Shown: positions 17,297 through 26,869, counted from the stretch's first letter. The stretch is 64,000 bases of DNA from Pacificimonas aurantium (GCF_020092905.1 NZ_JAGSGB010000003.1:1-64000); one strand, 5' to 3'. The notes: generated from the letters alone by a model not told the origin. Program-made: numbers and translations.

Positions 17297-17919
17297 GCAC
17301 GCAGGCGTTTACGGTCGCTGTCGTCCTAGTGTCCGCGCTCTGCACGCTGCTCTCGTGCGCGTCCCCTATGGGCGCCGGGGTCCAGGTGGAGCTATTGACC
17401 GGCAGGGGGCCGGTCACCGTAGAGGTCTATCCCGAAGCGGCGCCTGCTTCGGCGGGGGACTTCCTGCGCTATGTGGACCTCGGCCTCTATGATGGCGGCG
17501 CCTTTTACCGCGCTGTCCGCGCCGACAATGACCGGGCGCCTGTCCGGGTCGATCTGGTTCAGGGCGGACTGGTCGACTTTTCGCTGGCCTTGGAGCCGGT
17601 GCCTTACGAACCGACGAACGAAACGGGTATCGAACACCGGGACGGTGTGGTCTCGCTTGCGCGGAATGCGCCCGGCACCGGCAGCGCCGCCAATTTCTTC
17701 ATCTCGATAGGACGTAATCCAGCGTTCGACTTCGGCGGCGCGCGCCAGCCCGATGGGCAGGGCTTCGCGGCCTTCGGCCGCATCGTCGGGGGCATGGACA
17801 TCGTGCGCAGCATCCACCGGGAAGAGACCGGAGGCGCTGGCGAAGGCGGGTTCGAAGGCCAGATGCTGACGCACCCCGTCCGGATCGTCGCGGCGCGTCG
17901 CAGCGTGGTCAGCGACTAG
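17293..17919 (+). CDS. Exported cyclophilin-type peptidylprolyl isomerase
   Basis: GTG start overlapping the peptidase stop by 4 bp. A hydrophobic N-terminus (FTVAVVLVSALCTLLSC) ends in a possible lipobox (LLSC), so the protein is exported and perhaps lipidated. The cyclophilin domain follows: GPVTVEVYPEAAPASAGDFL, FYRAVR, and ANFFISIGRNPAFDFGG near the catalytic pocket. It catalyses cis/trans isomerisation of prolyl bonds in the envelope. The overlap with the S9 peptidase gene suggests the two act on the same peptides, or at least are made together. Confidence 0.88.
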   Translation: MSTQAFTVAVVLVSALCTLLSCASPMGAGVQVELLTGRGPVTVEVYPEAAPASAGDFLRYVDLGLYDGGAFYRAVRADNDRAPVRVDLVQGGLVDFSLALEPVPYEPTNETGIEHRDGVVSLARNAPGTGSAANFFISIGRNPAFDFGGARQPDGQGFAAFGRIVGGMDIVRSIHREETGGAGEGGFEGQMLTHPVRIVAARRSVVSD

Positions 17920-17960
17920 GGAAAGGGGCCGGTTCCGCTGTGCTGGGCCTGCATACCAGT

Positions 17961-18893
17961 TCAGGAGCCGGGAGGCAAAGCGACCAGAACCTTGGAGCGT
18001 GAGCTGCCCTTCAACTTCCGATCCAGCCAGCGTCCGGCGCGGTACAGCCGGCTCTCGTCGATGCCGGTGCCGATGCCCGACCGGTGCAGCATGTATATCA
18101 TGTCTTCGGTGGCGATGTTTCCTGCGGCCGTTCCCGGCGCTTGCGCGGCGAAGGGGCAGCCGCCGAGGCCGCCCAGCGATGCATCAGCCACGCTGGCCCC
18201 TGCCTGCACCGCAGCCCATATATTGGCGTTCGCGGTATTTCGCGTGTCGTGAAAATGGACCCGCACCGGCAGGGGGGCGACGGCCGTTCTGACCTCCGCC
18301 ACTAGGGCAGCGACTTCGCCCGGTCCGGCGATGCCGATCGTGTCCGCAAGCGCGATCTCGACCGGCTGCGCGGCGGCGAGTGCGCGCGCTATATCGATGA
18401 CGAGCGCCCTGTCCACCGCTCCTTCGAAAGGGCAGCCGAAGGCAACGGCAATCGTGACCTGAGCGGAACGGCCAGAGCGGCGCGCCATCTCGACGATCCC
18501 CGCTGCAATGCCGACCGACTCGGCGCGGTCCTGTCCCTGGTTCCTGATACCGAAGGCGTCGCTCGCCACCGCCACGGCGCCGACTTGCTCGATGCCTGTG
18601 GCAAGAGCCCGTTCGGCGCCGCGCAGGTTGAGCGCCAGGCCGATCCGGGTCACGCCGGGGGCGTTGGCGCAGCCCGCGACCACGGCTTCGGCATCCGCCA
18701 TCTGGGGGACGCGGCGCGGGTTCACGAAGCTGGCGACCTCGATGCGTTTTGCACCATAGGCTATGGCTTCCCCGATAAGCGAAATCTTGTCCTCAGTGGG
18801 CCAGACCCGGCTCTCGTTCTGCAGACCGTCTCTGGGACCGACCTCCACGATGTCGATCTGGGCAGCGCTAGGGGCCGGTAAGTCCCCGCGCAT
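17961..18893 (-). CDS. Hydroxymethylglutaryl-CoA lyase family protein
   Basis: A 310-residue TIM-barrel lyase. The N-terminal signature VEVGPRDGLQNE holds the metal-binding Asp, RVHFHDTRNTANANIW carries the HxH-type ligands, and the HMGL active-site loop GLGGCPFAAQAPGTAAGNIA contains the conserved cysteine. The family cleaves HMG-CoA to acetoacetate and acetyl-CoA; close relatives act on similar 3-hydroxy-3-methyl acyl-CoAs. It is the last gene of a minus-strand run and overlaps the CoA-transferase gene by 1 bp (TGATG). That neighbour suggests the acid is first activated by CoA transfer and then cleaved here. Confidence 0.85.
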   Translation of the reverse strand: MRGDLPAPSAAQIDIVEVGPRDGLQNESRVWPTEDKISLIGEAIAYGAKRIEVASFVNPRRVPQMADAEAVVAGCANAPGVTRIGLALNLRGAERALATGIEQVGAVAVASDAFGIRNQGQDRAESVGIAAGIVEMARRSGRSAQVTIAVAFGCPFEGAVDRALVIDIARALAAAQPVEIALADTIGIAGPGEVAALVAEVRTAVAPLPVRVHFHDTRNTANANIWAAVQAGASVADASLGGLGGCPFAAQAPGTAAGNIATEDMIYMLHRSGIGTGIDESRLYRAGRWLDRKLKGSSRSKVLVALPPGS

Positions 18894-20125
18894 CAGATCA
18901 CGCCTTCCTGCGCCAGTCGGTCGAGCTCTGCAGGGGAAAGCCCGAGTTCTTTGCGAAGGACGTCGTCATTGTCTTCGCCTGGCCGTGCCGGCGCCGGCTT
19001 GCGGATCGACGACGGGGTGTCCGAGAGTTTCGGAAAGCAGTTCTGCATCCTGATTTCCCCGAAGCGCGGGTGAGGAACTGAGACAAGTGCGCCGCGCGCC
19101 CTGAAATGCTCGTCTTCCACCATGTCGGCGGGCCGGTAGAGCTTGCCCGCCGGTACACTGTGGGCGACCATGAGGCTCTCCAGTTCATCAACGCTGAGAG
19201 TGCGCGTCCAGTCCGCGATCAGCTTGTCCAGCTCATTCTGGTTTTCTCCGCGCGCCACATGCGTGGAATAGCGCGGGTCTTCGGCGAGTTCGGGCCGGCC
19301 CATGGCTTCTACAAGGCGCGCGAAAACAGCATCGCCATTTGCGCCGATCATGTATTCCCCGTCCCGGCAGGGATAGACATTCGACGGCGCGATGCCGGGG
19401 AGGATCGAGCCTGCGCGTTCCCGTTCAATCCCCATGACATCGAATTCGGGTACGAGGCTCTCCATGACCTGAAGAACGCTTTCGTACAGTGCCGCGTCGA
19501 TGACCTGGCCCCGGCCCGTTCTGTGACGCGCGTTCAGCGCGGCGAGGGCGCCCATGCACCCATAGCTGGCCGCCAGCGTGTCGCCGATCGAGACGCCCAT
19601 TCGCGCCGGTGGGCGGTCCGGGTCTCCAACGATCGCTCGCCAGCCGCCCATGGCCTCCGCCACGCCGCCGAAGCCCGCGCGCGCCGAATAAGGGCCCGTC
19701 TGCCCATAGCCCGAGATCCGCACGACGATCAGTCCCGGATTCGCGTCTTGCAATACCGCGGGATCGAGGCCCCATTTTTCAAGCGTTCCGGGGCGGAAAT
19801 TCTCGATCAGGATGTCGGCGTTGCGGCTGAGCCGCCGAAGGATGTCCTGTCCCTGTTCGGTCCGAAGATTCAGGCTGACCGACCGTTTGTTCCTGGCGAT
19901 CACCTCCCACCAGACCTTTTCCGGCCCGCTGCCCCATTGCCGCATGGGATCTCCGCTTCCGGGCGGCTCGATCTTGATGACGTCGGCGCCCATGTCGCCT
20001 AGAAGTTGCCCGCAGAACGGACCGGCGATGAGTTGACCGAGTTCCAGAACCCTGACGCCTGCGAGCGAACCCGCCCGCTCGGTCCCGCTATCAGAAACCG
20101 CGTCCTGTCCTGGCTCCCTCGTCAA
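18893..20125 (-). CDS. CaiB/BaiF (family III) CoA-transferase
   Basis: A 410-residue class III CoA-transferase. The start LAGVRVLELGQLIAGPFCGQ is the family opening; LGDMGADVIKIEPPGSGDPM and ENFRPGTLEKWGLD follow, with the catalytic Asp expected in the NARHRTGRGQVIDAALYES region. It moves CoA between carboxylic acids, often from succinyl-CoA. It lies between a VOC gene and the HMG-CoA lyase-like gene with 1-4 bp overlaps, so they are translationally coupled. Mammalian SUGCT, which makes HMG-CoA, belongs to this family, giving one plausible substrate; that is inference from context. Confidence 0.88.
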   Translation of the reverse strand: MTREPGQDAVSDSGTERAGSLAGVRVLELGQLIAGPFCGQLLGDMGADVIKIEPPGSGDPMRQWGSGPEKVWWEVIARNKRSVSLNLRTEQGQDILRRLSRNADILIENFRPGTLEKWGLDPAVLQDANPGLIVVRISGYGQTGPYSARAGFGGVAEAMGGWRAIVGDPDRPPARMGVSIGDTLAASYGCMGALAALNARHRTGRGQVIDAALYESVLQVMESLVPEFDVMGIERERAGSILPGIAPSNVYPCRDGEYMIGANGDAVFARLVEAMGRPELAEDPRYSTHVARGENQNELDKLIADWTRTLSVDELESLMVAHSVPAGKLYRPADMVEDEHFRARGALVSVPHPRFGEIRMQNCFPKLSDTPSSIRKPAPARPGEDNDDVLRKELGLSPAELDRLAQEGVI

Positions 20126-20700
20126 CCGTCGCCTCCCGGATAGGTCAAAGCCTCGGCTCCGAACTTCTCGAGCTTCTGCGAGCGGGTCCGTTTGCGCCAG
20201 GTCGCGAGCGTTTCCTCGAACGACGACTGCTCATGGGCCAAAATCTCGTCATGGGAGTCCACCCGGCGCGTCAGTTCGATCTGGATGCCGTTCGGATCAT
20301 AGGTGTAGATCGAACGGACGAAGCCGTGGTCCAGCGGTCCGCCGACCGGAAAGCCGGAGTCCTGCAGCCGAACCTTCATCGCCTCGAGTTCTTCTTCCGA
20401 GGCAACTTCGAAGGCGAAGTGCATGTCGAACCCGTCCTTTGGCAGAAACCAGTCGCCCTCGGCGCTCGATGGCGCGTCGAAGAACGCGATATATTCGCCA
20501 TTTCCCATGCGGAAGAAAACATGAAGATAGGGGTCGGACGCGCCGCTCCCCGGGCGTTCTTCGACGACGATTCCGGTCGGGTCGGCAAGGCCGAGCACAT
20601 CGCGGTAGAACCAGATCGTCTGATCGGCGTCGCGGCACCGAAAGGCTGCGTGATGGACGCCCGAAATGGTAGACGTCTGGTCCGCTGCGTCGGTCGCCAT
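20122..20700 (-). CDS. VOC family protein (glyoxalase/dioxygenase fold)
   Basis: A 192-residue vicinal-oxygen-chelate protein. Paired beta-alpha-beta-beta-beta modules are visible: ISGVHHAAFRCRDADQTIWF at the start and a second module with MHFAFEV and DPNGIQIEL. Conserved His in HHAAF, His in DMHFAF and Glu in IQIELT are the likely metal ligands. The family includes dioxygenases, epimerases and glyoxalases, so the reaction is open. It lies between the sulfatase and the CoA-transferase in one operon, and a paralogue sits across the divide at 26870, which suggests both work on the same substrate or successive intermediates. Confidence 0.82.
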   Translation of the reverse strand: MATDAADQTSTISGVHHAAFRCRDADQTIWFYRDVLGLADPTGIVVEERPGSGASDPYLHVFFRMGNGEYIAFFDAPSSAEGDWFLPKDGFDMHFAFEVASEEELEAMKVRLQDSGFPVGGPLDHGFVRSIYTYDPNGIQIELTRRVDSHDEILAHEQSSFEETLATWRKRTRSQKLEKFGAEALTYPGGDG

Positions 20701-20702
20701 AG

Positions 20703-22412
20703 CTACCCCTCCTGATTGTAAATGTCGGTCGGACCGGGATATTCGCTACCGTCGTCACGGCCGACTTCGCGTTCGATCAGCCGGTTCACCATTGCGTTCA
20801 GGCGCAGAACATCGTCCCGTCTTGCCGGGTCGTAGGCAAGGTTCGTGATCTCGTTCGGGTCGGCCCGGGTATCATAGAGTTCTAGATCGTTGCGCCGGTC
20901 AAGCGTTTCCCAGTCGGCCGGCACATGGTGATGCGCCGGGGCAAAGTAGCGTGCGAACTTATAGCGGCCGTCGTGAACGCCCCGATGCAGACGCCTGCGG
21001 GTCAGGTCGTAAATCTGGTCGTAGTTGGCTGCACCCTCGGTCGTGTTCGTGCGGCGCCCGCTCTTCGGTTCCCAGTAGTAGGCCACGGCATAATTGAACA
21101 GATGGCCCAGGTCATCGCGCTGGGTCTTCTGTTGCGGATGCATCAGCAGGCTGCTGACGTCCACGCCCGGCAGGTCCGGAAACGCATTCGCGGCCTGAGA
21201 CGCGCTCATACCGCCCAGCGTCATAAGTGTGGGCGCTAGGTCGATGGCGCCCATCAGGCCTGAGGTTGTCCTGCCGCCGGGAATGTCGGGATGGACCACG
21301 ATCATTGGAACGTTCGTCTCCTCCCGGTACATGGTGCCACCCTTCTGCCGCATGCCGTGAGCGGCGGCGCGCTCGCCATGGTCGGTCGTGTAGATGATGA
21401 TGGTGTTTTCCATCTGGCCACTCGCTTCCAGCGCCCAGAGCATCTGCTCGACGCGCCGGTCCACGTCGCGCAGGCAGTTGTAGTAGTAGTTCACGAAGCG
21501 CCTCCAAGAGGCTTCGTCGGAGAGCGGCATCTCACCGAAGAATGCGTCGTTCAGCCTGGCGATCGCCCGGTGCGCCTCGGGCTTGTCGCTCAGGTCGTCA
21601 GCATGGAAGCTCTCGGGCAGCGGAAAGCCGTTGTCGACCTCGTAGAGCGGGTCGCCCGGCGCGGTCTTCACGGGCGCGAGAACATCCGGATGCGGGCGGC
21701 TCGCCGCCTGGTTGCCGGTGGCGTCGTAAAACATTATATCGTGCGGGTTCACCAGGCCGGCCACCTGGAACCATGGCTTGCCGCCCGCCCGGTCCTTTTC
21801 GGCATAGTCGAAAATCTGGCGTGACACGTCGGCGGCCACGAACATGTCCGAGCGATAACCGTCCCAGGTCAGGCCGACCTCTTCGCCGTCGAATCCGTAG
21901 TCGTGGAAGCCATAATCGACGAGATAGTCGGATGTGTTGGGATAGATCCCGCCGGGAACGCGGTTCCAGTCACGCTTTCTGTTGATCTGGGACAGGTGCC
22001 ACTTGCCCTTGTAGCTGGTGAAGTATCCTGCCTCCTGCATCATGTGCCCAAGCGTCGGCATGGTATGAGCCGCGATCGGGTTCGGCGGCGTATCGGAGTT
22101 CAGGAACAGCCCGGTTCGTTGGGTATGGTGGCCGGAGAAAATGGTGGAACGAGACGGGCTGCACGGGGTGGTGTGCACATGGTAGTTCGCGATATTCGTT
22201 CCTAGCTCGAGCAGCCGGCGGTGTCCGGGCAGCTTTTCCAGCAGACCCTCGGGAAAACTCGCCATGCTCTGCTCCTGATCGGTGATGATCATCAGGATGT
22301 TGTACGGCTTGCCTCGGCTCCCGCCCGAGGCGGATGTTCCCATTCCTATCGCAGCCATGGCGCTGCTTGCGGCCAGGAACTGCCGCCTCGTGGTTTTCCA
22401 TGCATCGCTCAT
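20703..22412 (-). CDS. Tat-exported sulfatase
   Basis: A 569-residue type I sulfatase. The N-terminus has a twin-arginine signal (TTRRQFLAASSAMAAIG), so it is exported folded. The formylglycine motif CSPSR (Cys84) lies in TTPCSPSRSTIFSGHHTQRTG, and further metal ligands are seen in ILMIITDQEQ near the start and YTTDHGERAAAHG in the middle. Cys84 must be converted to formylglycine by an FGE-type enzyme not seen here. It hydrolyses a sulfate ester, or less often another ester, in the periplasm. It is followed by VOC, CoA-transferase and lyase genes and preceded by a broken TonB receptor, so the locus probably degrades an imported sulfated compound. Confidence 0.88.
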   Translation of the reverse strand: MSDAWKTTRRQFLAASSAMAAIGMGTSASGGSRGKPYNILMIITDQEQSMASFPEGLLEKLPGHRRLLELGTNIANYHVHTTPCSPSRSTIFSGHHTQRTGLFLNSDTPPNPIAAHTMPTLGHMMQEAGYFTSYKGKWHLSQINRKRDWNRVPGGIYPNTSDYLVDYGFHDYGFDGEEVGLTWDGYRSDMFVAADVSRQIFDYAEKDRAGGKPWFQVAGLVNPHDIMFYDATGNQAASRPHPDVLAPVKTAPGDPLYEVDNGFPLPESFHADDLSDKPEAHRAIARLNDAFFGEMPLSDEASWRRFVNYYYNCLRDVDRRVEQMLWALEASGQMENTIIIYTTDHGERAAAHGMRQKGGTMYREETNVPMIVVHPDIPGGRTTSGLMGAIDLAPTLMTLGGMSASQAANAFPDLPGVDVSSLLMHPQQKTQRDDLGHLFNYAVAYYWEPKSGRRTNTTEGAANYDQIYDLTRRRLHRGVHDGRYKFARYFAPAHHHVPADWETLDRRNDLELYDTRADPNEITNLAYDPARRDDVLRLNAMVNRLIEREVGRDDGSEYPGPTDIYNQEG

Positions 22413-22457
22413 TTTCGTGACCTCCTGCCCGATTTCCAGACGCCCTTCCCGGGCTGT

Positions 22458-24733
22458 TCAGAATTTGAATCCCAGCTCGGCGCCCCATTCGCGCGGCGGT
22501 AGGTAGAATTGCAGAATGGGGTTTGCGCCGGCCTTGGTGGCGCCTGAAAGAACGTCCTGATTGGTCAGGTTTCGTCCGTAAATCGATAGGCGCCAGCCAT
22601 CCTCATGCTCGGCGATCGCTACGTTGGCATTCACCAGAACGACCTCGTCGCGGTAGAAGGCGTCGTCCACCGCCCGGCCCCAGGTGTTGTACCGGCTGGT
22701 GTACCGAGCGTCAGCGTGCAGGCTGATATAACCGAAGCTGAGGGGGACTTCGTAATCGGCCCGGATGCTCGCCGACCACTCTGGCGAGTTGGATAGCGGC
22801 AGGCCGGCATTGTCGATGGGGACACGGAATGTGCCGGTGGGAGCCCCGTTCGCGATGATCTCCGTTGCCGGGGCGCATTGTCCGGGTTCGGCTGTGCCGT
22901 CGGTGAAGACGCCGTCGATGTCCTCGCAGAAGTCGGTGTACTCCGCCTTCAGCCAGCCTGCGCTCAGGCCCAGGGTGAGATTGCGCGCAGGCTTTGTCAG
23001 CAGATCGGCTTCGATGCCGTAGGTTTCCGCGCTGGCGACGTTGACCGTGACGTTCTCGGCGCGAACGGCACCCTGCTTCGTCACCGAGCTTTGAAGGTCG
23101 CTGTACTTGTTCAGAAAGGCAGCGAGGTTTAACTGGACCGACCGGTCGAACAGATCGCTCTTCAGGCCGAGTTCGAAGGCATCTACCGTCTCCGGATCGT
23201 AGGGACCCACATTCTCCCGCACCGTTCCGCGCGAATTATATCCGCCTGCCTTGTAGCCGGTCGAATACGTGCCGTAGACCAAGATGTCGTCGTTCGGTTC
23301 ATATTCGAGCGCCGCGCGCGGCGTGAAGGTATCCCAGCTGTCCGAATAAATGTCCGCGAATGACGAGGGCGGGACGAGGACACCATTGGAAAAGACCCGC
23401 GCGTCGATGCTGTAGTCCTTTTCGTCCGCGGTGTACCGCCCCCCGAGCGACAGATTTAGCCGAGAGGTCAGATGTACGTTCGCCAGGCCGAACGCGGCGA
23501 GTGAGCGGGATGTCTGTTCCAGCGTGGCGAGGCTGAGGACCGGGGGCGCGGGACGAACCCTATTACTCTGAACGAATCGTCTTCGGCCCAGTAGAGCCCG
23601 GCCACGAAATCGATCAGACCTCCTACGGGGGAGGTATAGCGAAGCTCAGCGCTCTTCGATTCCCCTTCGAAAGCCCGGTTGACCTCGAAGCCGGGGTCGG
23701 GCTCGGTCAGGCCGTCAAAGTCGCCCAGTGTTTCATAGTCTAAGTCCCGGTATCCTAGGACCAGGGTGACGGTGCCGTCTCCCACTTCAAGGTCCGACTC
23801 CCAGGCTACGCCGAACGTGTCGGTCCGCGAATATGGATCGAACAGGATCGCGCTCTTGCGAATGTCGTTTCGGGCTTCGGCAGGCAGCAGATCGTACCGT
23901 GGATCGCCATTGTCGACCACATGGGGCGCGGGACCGAATGTCTCGTCGTCGAGTCCATCCAGCGTGATCGTGCTCTCGAAAACGGGCGCAGGAGAAAAGC
24001 GTAGCGCGACGCGGTAGGCGTCGACGTCGTTCGTGTTGAGCTCGTTTCCGGTGACCACGTTGTCGCTGTAACCGTCGTAGCGACGCAGGTTGAGCGATGC
24101 CTTCGCAGCGAAAAGGCCGTTCAGAAACTCTCCGCTGTTCACCTTGGCACGCAACTGTCGAAGGCCGAAGCTGCCGATGGTGCCGCGTATCTCTGCACCG
24201 GGATCGACCGTCGGCCGGGATGTTACGACGTTGATTGTACCGGCAAGATTATTCTTCCCGAACAAGACGCCCTGCGGCCCCTTGAGAACCTCGATTCGCT
24301 CGATGTCGAAGAGGTCGAGCATCGTTCCGGCCGCATAGGGCACGTACACGCCGTCGATAATGGTGGAGACCTTCGGGTCGGCATTCGGGTCGGGATCCGA
24401 ACTGCTCATTCCGCGAATGGCGATCATCGGAATGTTTGGCACGAGCCCCTCGGGCTGAAAGACGACATTCGGCGAAAGCCCGTTGAGATCCGTAAGGTTC
24501 ACTGCCCCTGCCGCCTCGACGATGTCTCCCGTAAACGCTGCCACGGAGACCGGAACGTCCTGCAGGCTTTCGGCGCGGCGCTGCGCCGTTACCACGATAA
24601 CATCGATGGCGCGCCCGTCGGTGTCGGGGGCAACGGCGACCGGCGGAGCCGGTTCGACCGCAGCGGACTGAGCGAGTGCGGGCGCTGCCGCAGCGGTTCC
24701 GGCAAGAAACACGGCTACAAGCGAAACTTTCAT
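22458..24733 (-). pseudogene. TonB-dependent receptor broken by a single-base frameshift
   Basis: The gene starts at ATG 24733 with a signal peptide (MKVSLVAVFLAGTAAAAPALAQ), a TonB-box-like IVVTAQRRAESLQDVPVSV, and a plug with VLKGPQGVLFGKNNLAGTI. Around the GGGGG run at 23542-23546 the frame is lost and the original frame stops at 23468. One frame over, the sequence continues without interruption as a receptor barrel (ILVYGTYSTGYKAGGYNSRG) to a typical C-terminal aromatic end (AELGFKF) at 22458. One missing C/G in the homopolymer explains the break. It may be a true mutation, phase variation or a sequencing error. It heads the sulfatase operon. Confidence 0.88.
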
Positions 24734-24768
24734 TGGACCTCCCCTACGAACGAGTGCCGACTGCCTTG

Positions 24769-24780
24769 ATTGTATGCAAT
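24769..24780. promoter_or_regulatory. Candidate FadR/GntR-type operator
   Basis: ATTGTATGCAAT has perfect 4-bp arms (ATTG/CAAT) around TATG, in the style of GntR-family operators. A partial second copy (GTATGCAAA) is at 24858. Both lie in the 153-base divergent region between the TonB receptor pseudogene and the GntR gene, where they could control both directions. Confidence 0.4.
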
Positions 24781-24886
24781 TATATGCTTCTGATGCGGAG
24801 TCGACGTATCTACCGTGAGGAAAGCCGGTAAGCGAGTCAACATAATTAACTCGATAGTATGCAAAGTGGAGAAGGGGTCTAGAAAG

Positions 24887-25555
24887 ATGAGTATGAGAAC
24901 CCACGCCGTAGACGAAGCCTATGGAAGTATCCGCGCCGGCATTGCGAGCGGCAGCCTCGAGCCGGGCGCGCATCTGACCGCCGACCGACTGGCCGAAAGC
25001 ATCGGCGCCAGCCGCACTCCTGTGCGCGAAGCGCTTCGCCGTCTGGCTGCGGAAGGCCTTGTGCAGCTGATCCCCAACCGCGGCGCGTTCGTTTCCGAAT
25101 ATTCCGCCCAGGACATCCGGCAGATCTATGAGCTGCGGATCCTGTTGGAGAGTTTTGCGGCCGCGAGCGCGGCGGAAAATGCCGATGATGCCAACCGCAA
25201 GCGTCTGCGCTTCCTGGCTGAGGAAATAAGCAATATCGTGCAGGCGGAATCGCCCGACCTCGAACGGGTTGCGCTGCTGAACAGCGAGTTTCACCGCACG
25301 CTTATCGAAGCCTGCGGCAATCCTCGTCTTGGGAAGCTGCTGGCTTCGCTGACCGAGTACCCCCTGATCCAGTCGACGTTCCGCCGCTACGGGCGCGACG
25401 GACTTCTGCGCAGCGCCCGGCAGCATCTGGAACTGGTGACTGCGATCGAGGACCGGGATGCGGAGTGGGCTCGGGCAGTGATGATCTCCCACATCCGGTC
25501 CGCGAAGCATGCGCTTGTCGGGCCCGGTCCGGAGGAACAGGGCGATGCTGCCTAG
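24887..25555 (+). CDS. GntR family transcriptional regulator (FadR/FCD subfamily)
   Basis: About 222 residues. The N-terminal winged helix-turn-helix is clear (AYGSIRAGIASGSLEPGAHL, then ASRTPVREALRRLAAEGLVQ), followed by an all-helical FCD ligand domain with the metal-binding type residues in SEFHRTLIEACGN and ISHIRSAKHAL. The ATG at 24887 has GAAGGGG nine bases upstream and is preferred over the longer frame from 24815. It diverges from the receptor/sulfatase operon and overlaps the MFS transporter gene by 11 bp. It probably represses both arms until a carboxylic-acid ligand binds. Confidence 0.88.
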   Translation: MSMRTHAVDEAYGSIRAGIASGSLEPGAHLTADRLAESIGASRTPVREALRRLAAEGLVQLIPNRGAFVSEYSAQDIRQIYELRILLESFAAASAAENADDANRKRLRFLAEEISNIVQAESPDLERVALLNSEFHRTLIEACGNPRLGKLLASLTEYPLIQSTFRRYGRDGLLRSARQHLELVTAIEDRDAEWARAVMISHIRSAKHALVGPGPEEQGDAA

Positions 25556-26855
25556 CGAGGGCCCGCCCCCCGCCGGCGCAGCGCCCAAGTCCGGCCTCGC
25601 CTTGGCAATGCTGTTCCTGGTGGGTCTATTGAACTTCGTCGATCGCCAGATCCTGTCGGTTCTCGTCGAACCGATCAGGCAGGACCTCATGTTTTCCGAT
25701 CTCCAATTCGGTCTTCTGACCGGACTGACCTTTTCGCTCTTCTACTCACTCGCCGCAGTGCCGATCGCCGTCGCTGCGGACCGGAGCCACCGTGTTCGCC
25801 TCATCGCAACATGTTGCGGTCTCTGGAGTCTCTTCACGGCGGCCTGCGGGTTGGCGGGAAGCTTCCTGCATCTTGCTATCGCCAGGTTCGGCGTAGGTAT
25901 CGGCGAAGCCGGCGGGACGGCCCCCTCGCTTTCCCTGCTTTCAGACCTGTTTCCGCCCGCCCGCCGTGCCTGGGCAATCGGCCTGTTCAGCCTCAACGGA
26001 CCGCTAGGCGTTTTCCTCGGGACGAGCCTGGCCGCATGGGCAGCCGCGGAATTCGGCTGGCGGTGGGTTTTCTTCATCATGGGCGCCGTTGGCCTGATCG
26101 TTGCGCCGCTCCTTCTTCTGCTGGTTCGGGAGCCCGTGCGCGGGTCGATGGATTCCGACCCTCTGGCTGCGACTGCCGAAAGACTGCGGTTCCGGCAGAC
26201 CCTGGAACGTCTGAAAGCCGACCCGGCGCTTCGCTGGACGATGGTCGTTTGCGGCTTGGGAGCGTTCGTCAGCTATGGCATGCTGAACTGGTTGCCCGCT
26301 TATCTGATGCGTTCCGAGGCGATGCCTTTGGCCGCGATGGGAAAGTGGTTCGCCGTGGCCGCAGGCGGGACACTCGGCCTGGGTATGTGGCTGGGAGGTA
26401 CCTTGGCCGCGCGTCAGGCGGAGCAGGCAGGACGGGGAGGCTATGCGGTCGTGCCGGGTGCTGCGTCCGTACTTCTGGTGCCTGCACTCTCTGTGGCCTT
26501 GCTGCTGGATGGGTGGACGGCATCGCTCGCGGGCCTGCTCGTGCCGATGACGCTTTGCACGATGTACATCGCACCGATGCTCGCGCTGACGCAGGAACTT
26601 GCCAGGCCGGCCGAACGGGCGACCGTCAGCGCCCTTGTCATGCTGGCCTTCAACATCGTCGGTCTGGGTTTCGGGCCGCTCTTCGTGGGAGCGGTAAGCG
26701 ACATGGTACAGCCGGCTTTCGGCGACGACAGCATCGGCGTTGCGCTGTTCGGGCTGGTCCCGGTGGCAGCGTGTGGGGCCCTGGCCTCGTTCCGCCTCGC
26801 CTACATTCTTCGGCGCGACATGGATTCGGGGCAGTCGCAGCCAGCATATGCCTAG
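25545..26855 (+). CDS. MFS transporter (spinster-like)
   Basis: About 436 residues with 12 predicted membrane segments. The N-terminal LLNFVDRQILSVLVEPIRQD followed by LQFGLLTGLTFSLFYSLAAV is typical of the spinster-related MFS group often found in sphingomonads beside catabolic genes; the RFGVGIGEAGGTA loop matches the family motif in TM4. It should move an organic acid or similar compound across the inner membrane. I chose the ATG at 25545, which overlaps the regulator by 11 bp. A VOC gene follows with a 14-base gap. Confidence 0.88.
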   Translation: MLPSEGPPPAGAAPKSGLALAMLFLVGLLNFVDRQILSVLVEPIRQDLMFSDLQFGLLTGLTFSLFYSLAAVPIAVAADRSHRVRLIATCCGLWSLFTAACGLAGSFLHLAIARFGVGIGEAGGTAPSLSLLSDLFPPARRAWAIGLFSLNGPLGVFLGTSLAAWAAAEFGWRWVFFIMGAVGLIVAPLLLLLVREPVRGSMDSDPLAATAERLRFRQTLERLKADPALRWTMVVCGLGAFVSYGMLNWLPAYLMRSEAMPLAAMGKWFAVAAGGTLGLGMWLGGTLAARQAEQAGRGGYAVVPGAASVLLVPALSVALLLDGWTASLAGLLVPMTLCTMYIAPMLALTQELARPAERATVSALVMLAFNIVGLGFGPLFVGAVSDMVQPAFGDDSIGVALFGLVPVAACGALASFRLAYILRRDMDSGQSQPAYA

Positions 26856-26869
26856 CAGGGGAGATACTG

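Noticed and set aside
12233-17919. Lasso peptide precursor gene near the receptor and peptidase
   Set aside because: No short frame with a plausible leader and core of the lasso type, and no lasso cyclase or protease genes, were found in the window.
23468-23560. Programmed frameshift in the TonB receptor gene
   Set aside because: There is no classical slippery heptamer or downstream structure I can point to; a one-base loss in the homopolymer is simpler.
24734-25690. Long N-terminal extension of the minus-strand TonB receptor frame
   Set aside because: It runs antisense through the GntR gene, has no signal peptide at its start, and the receptor's own signal peptide begins at 24733.
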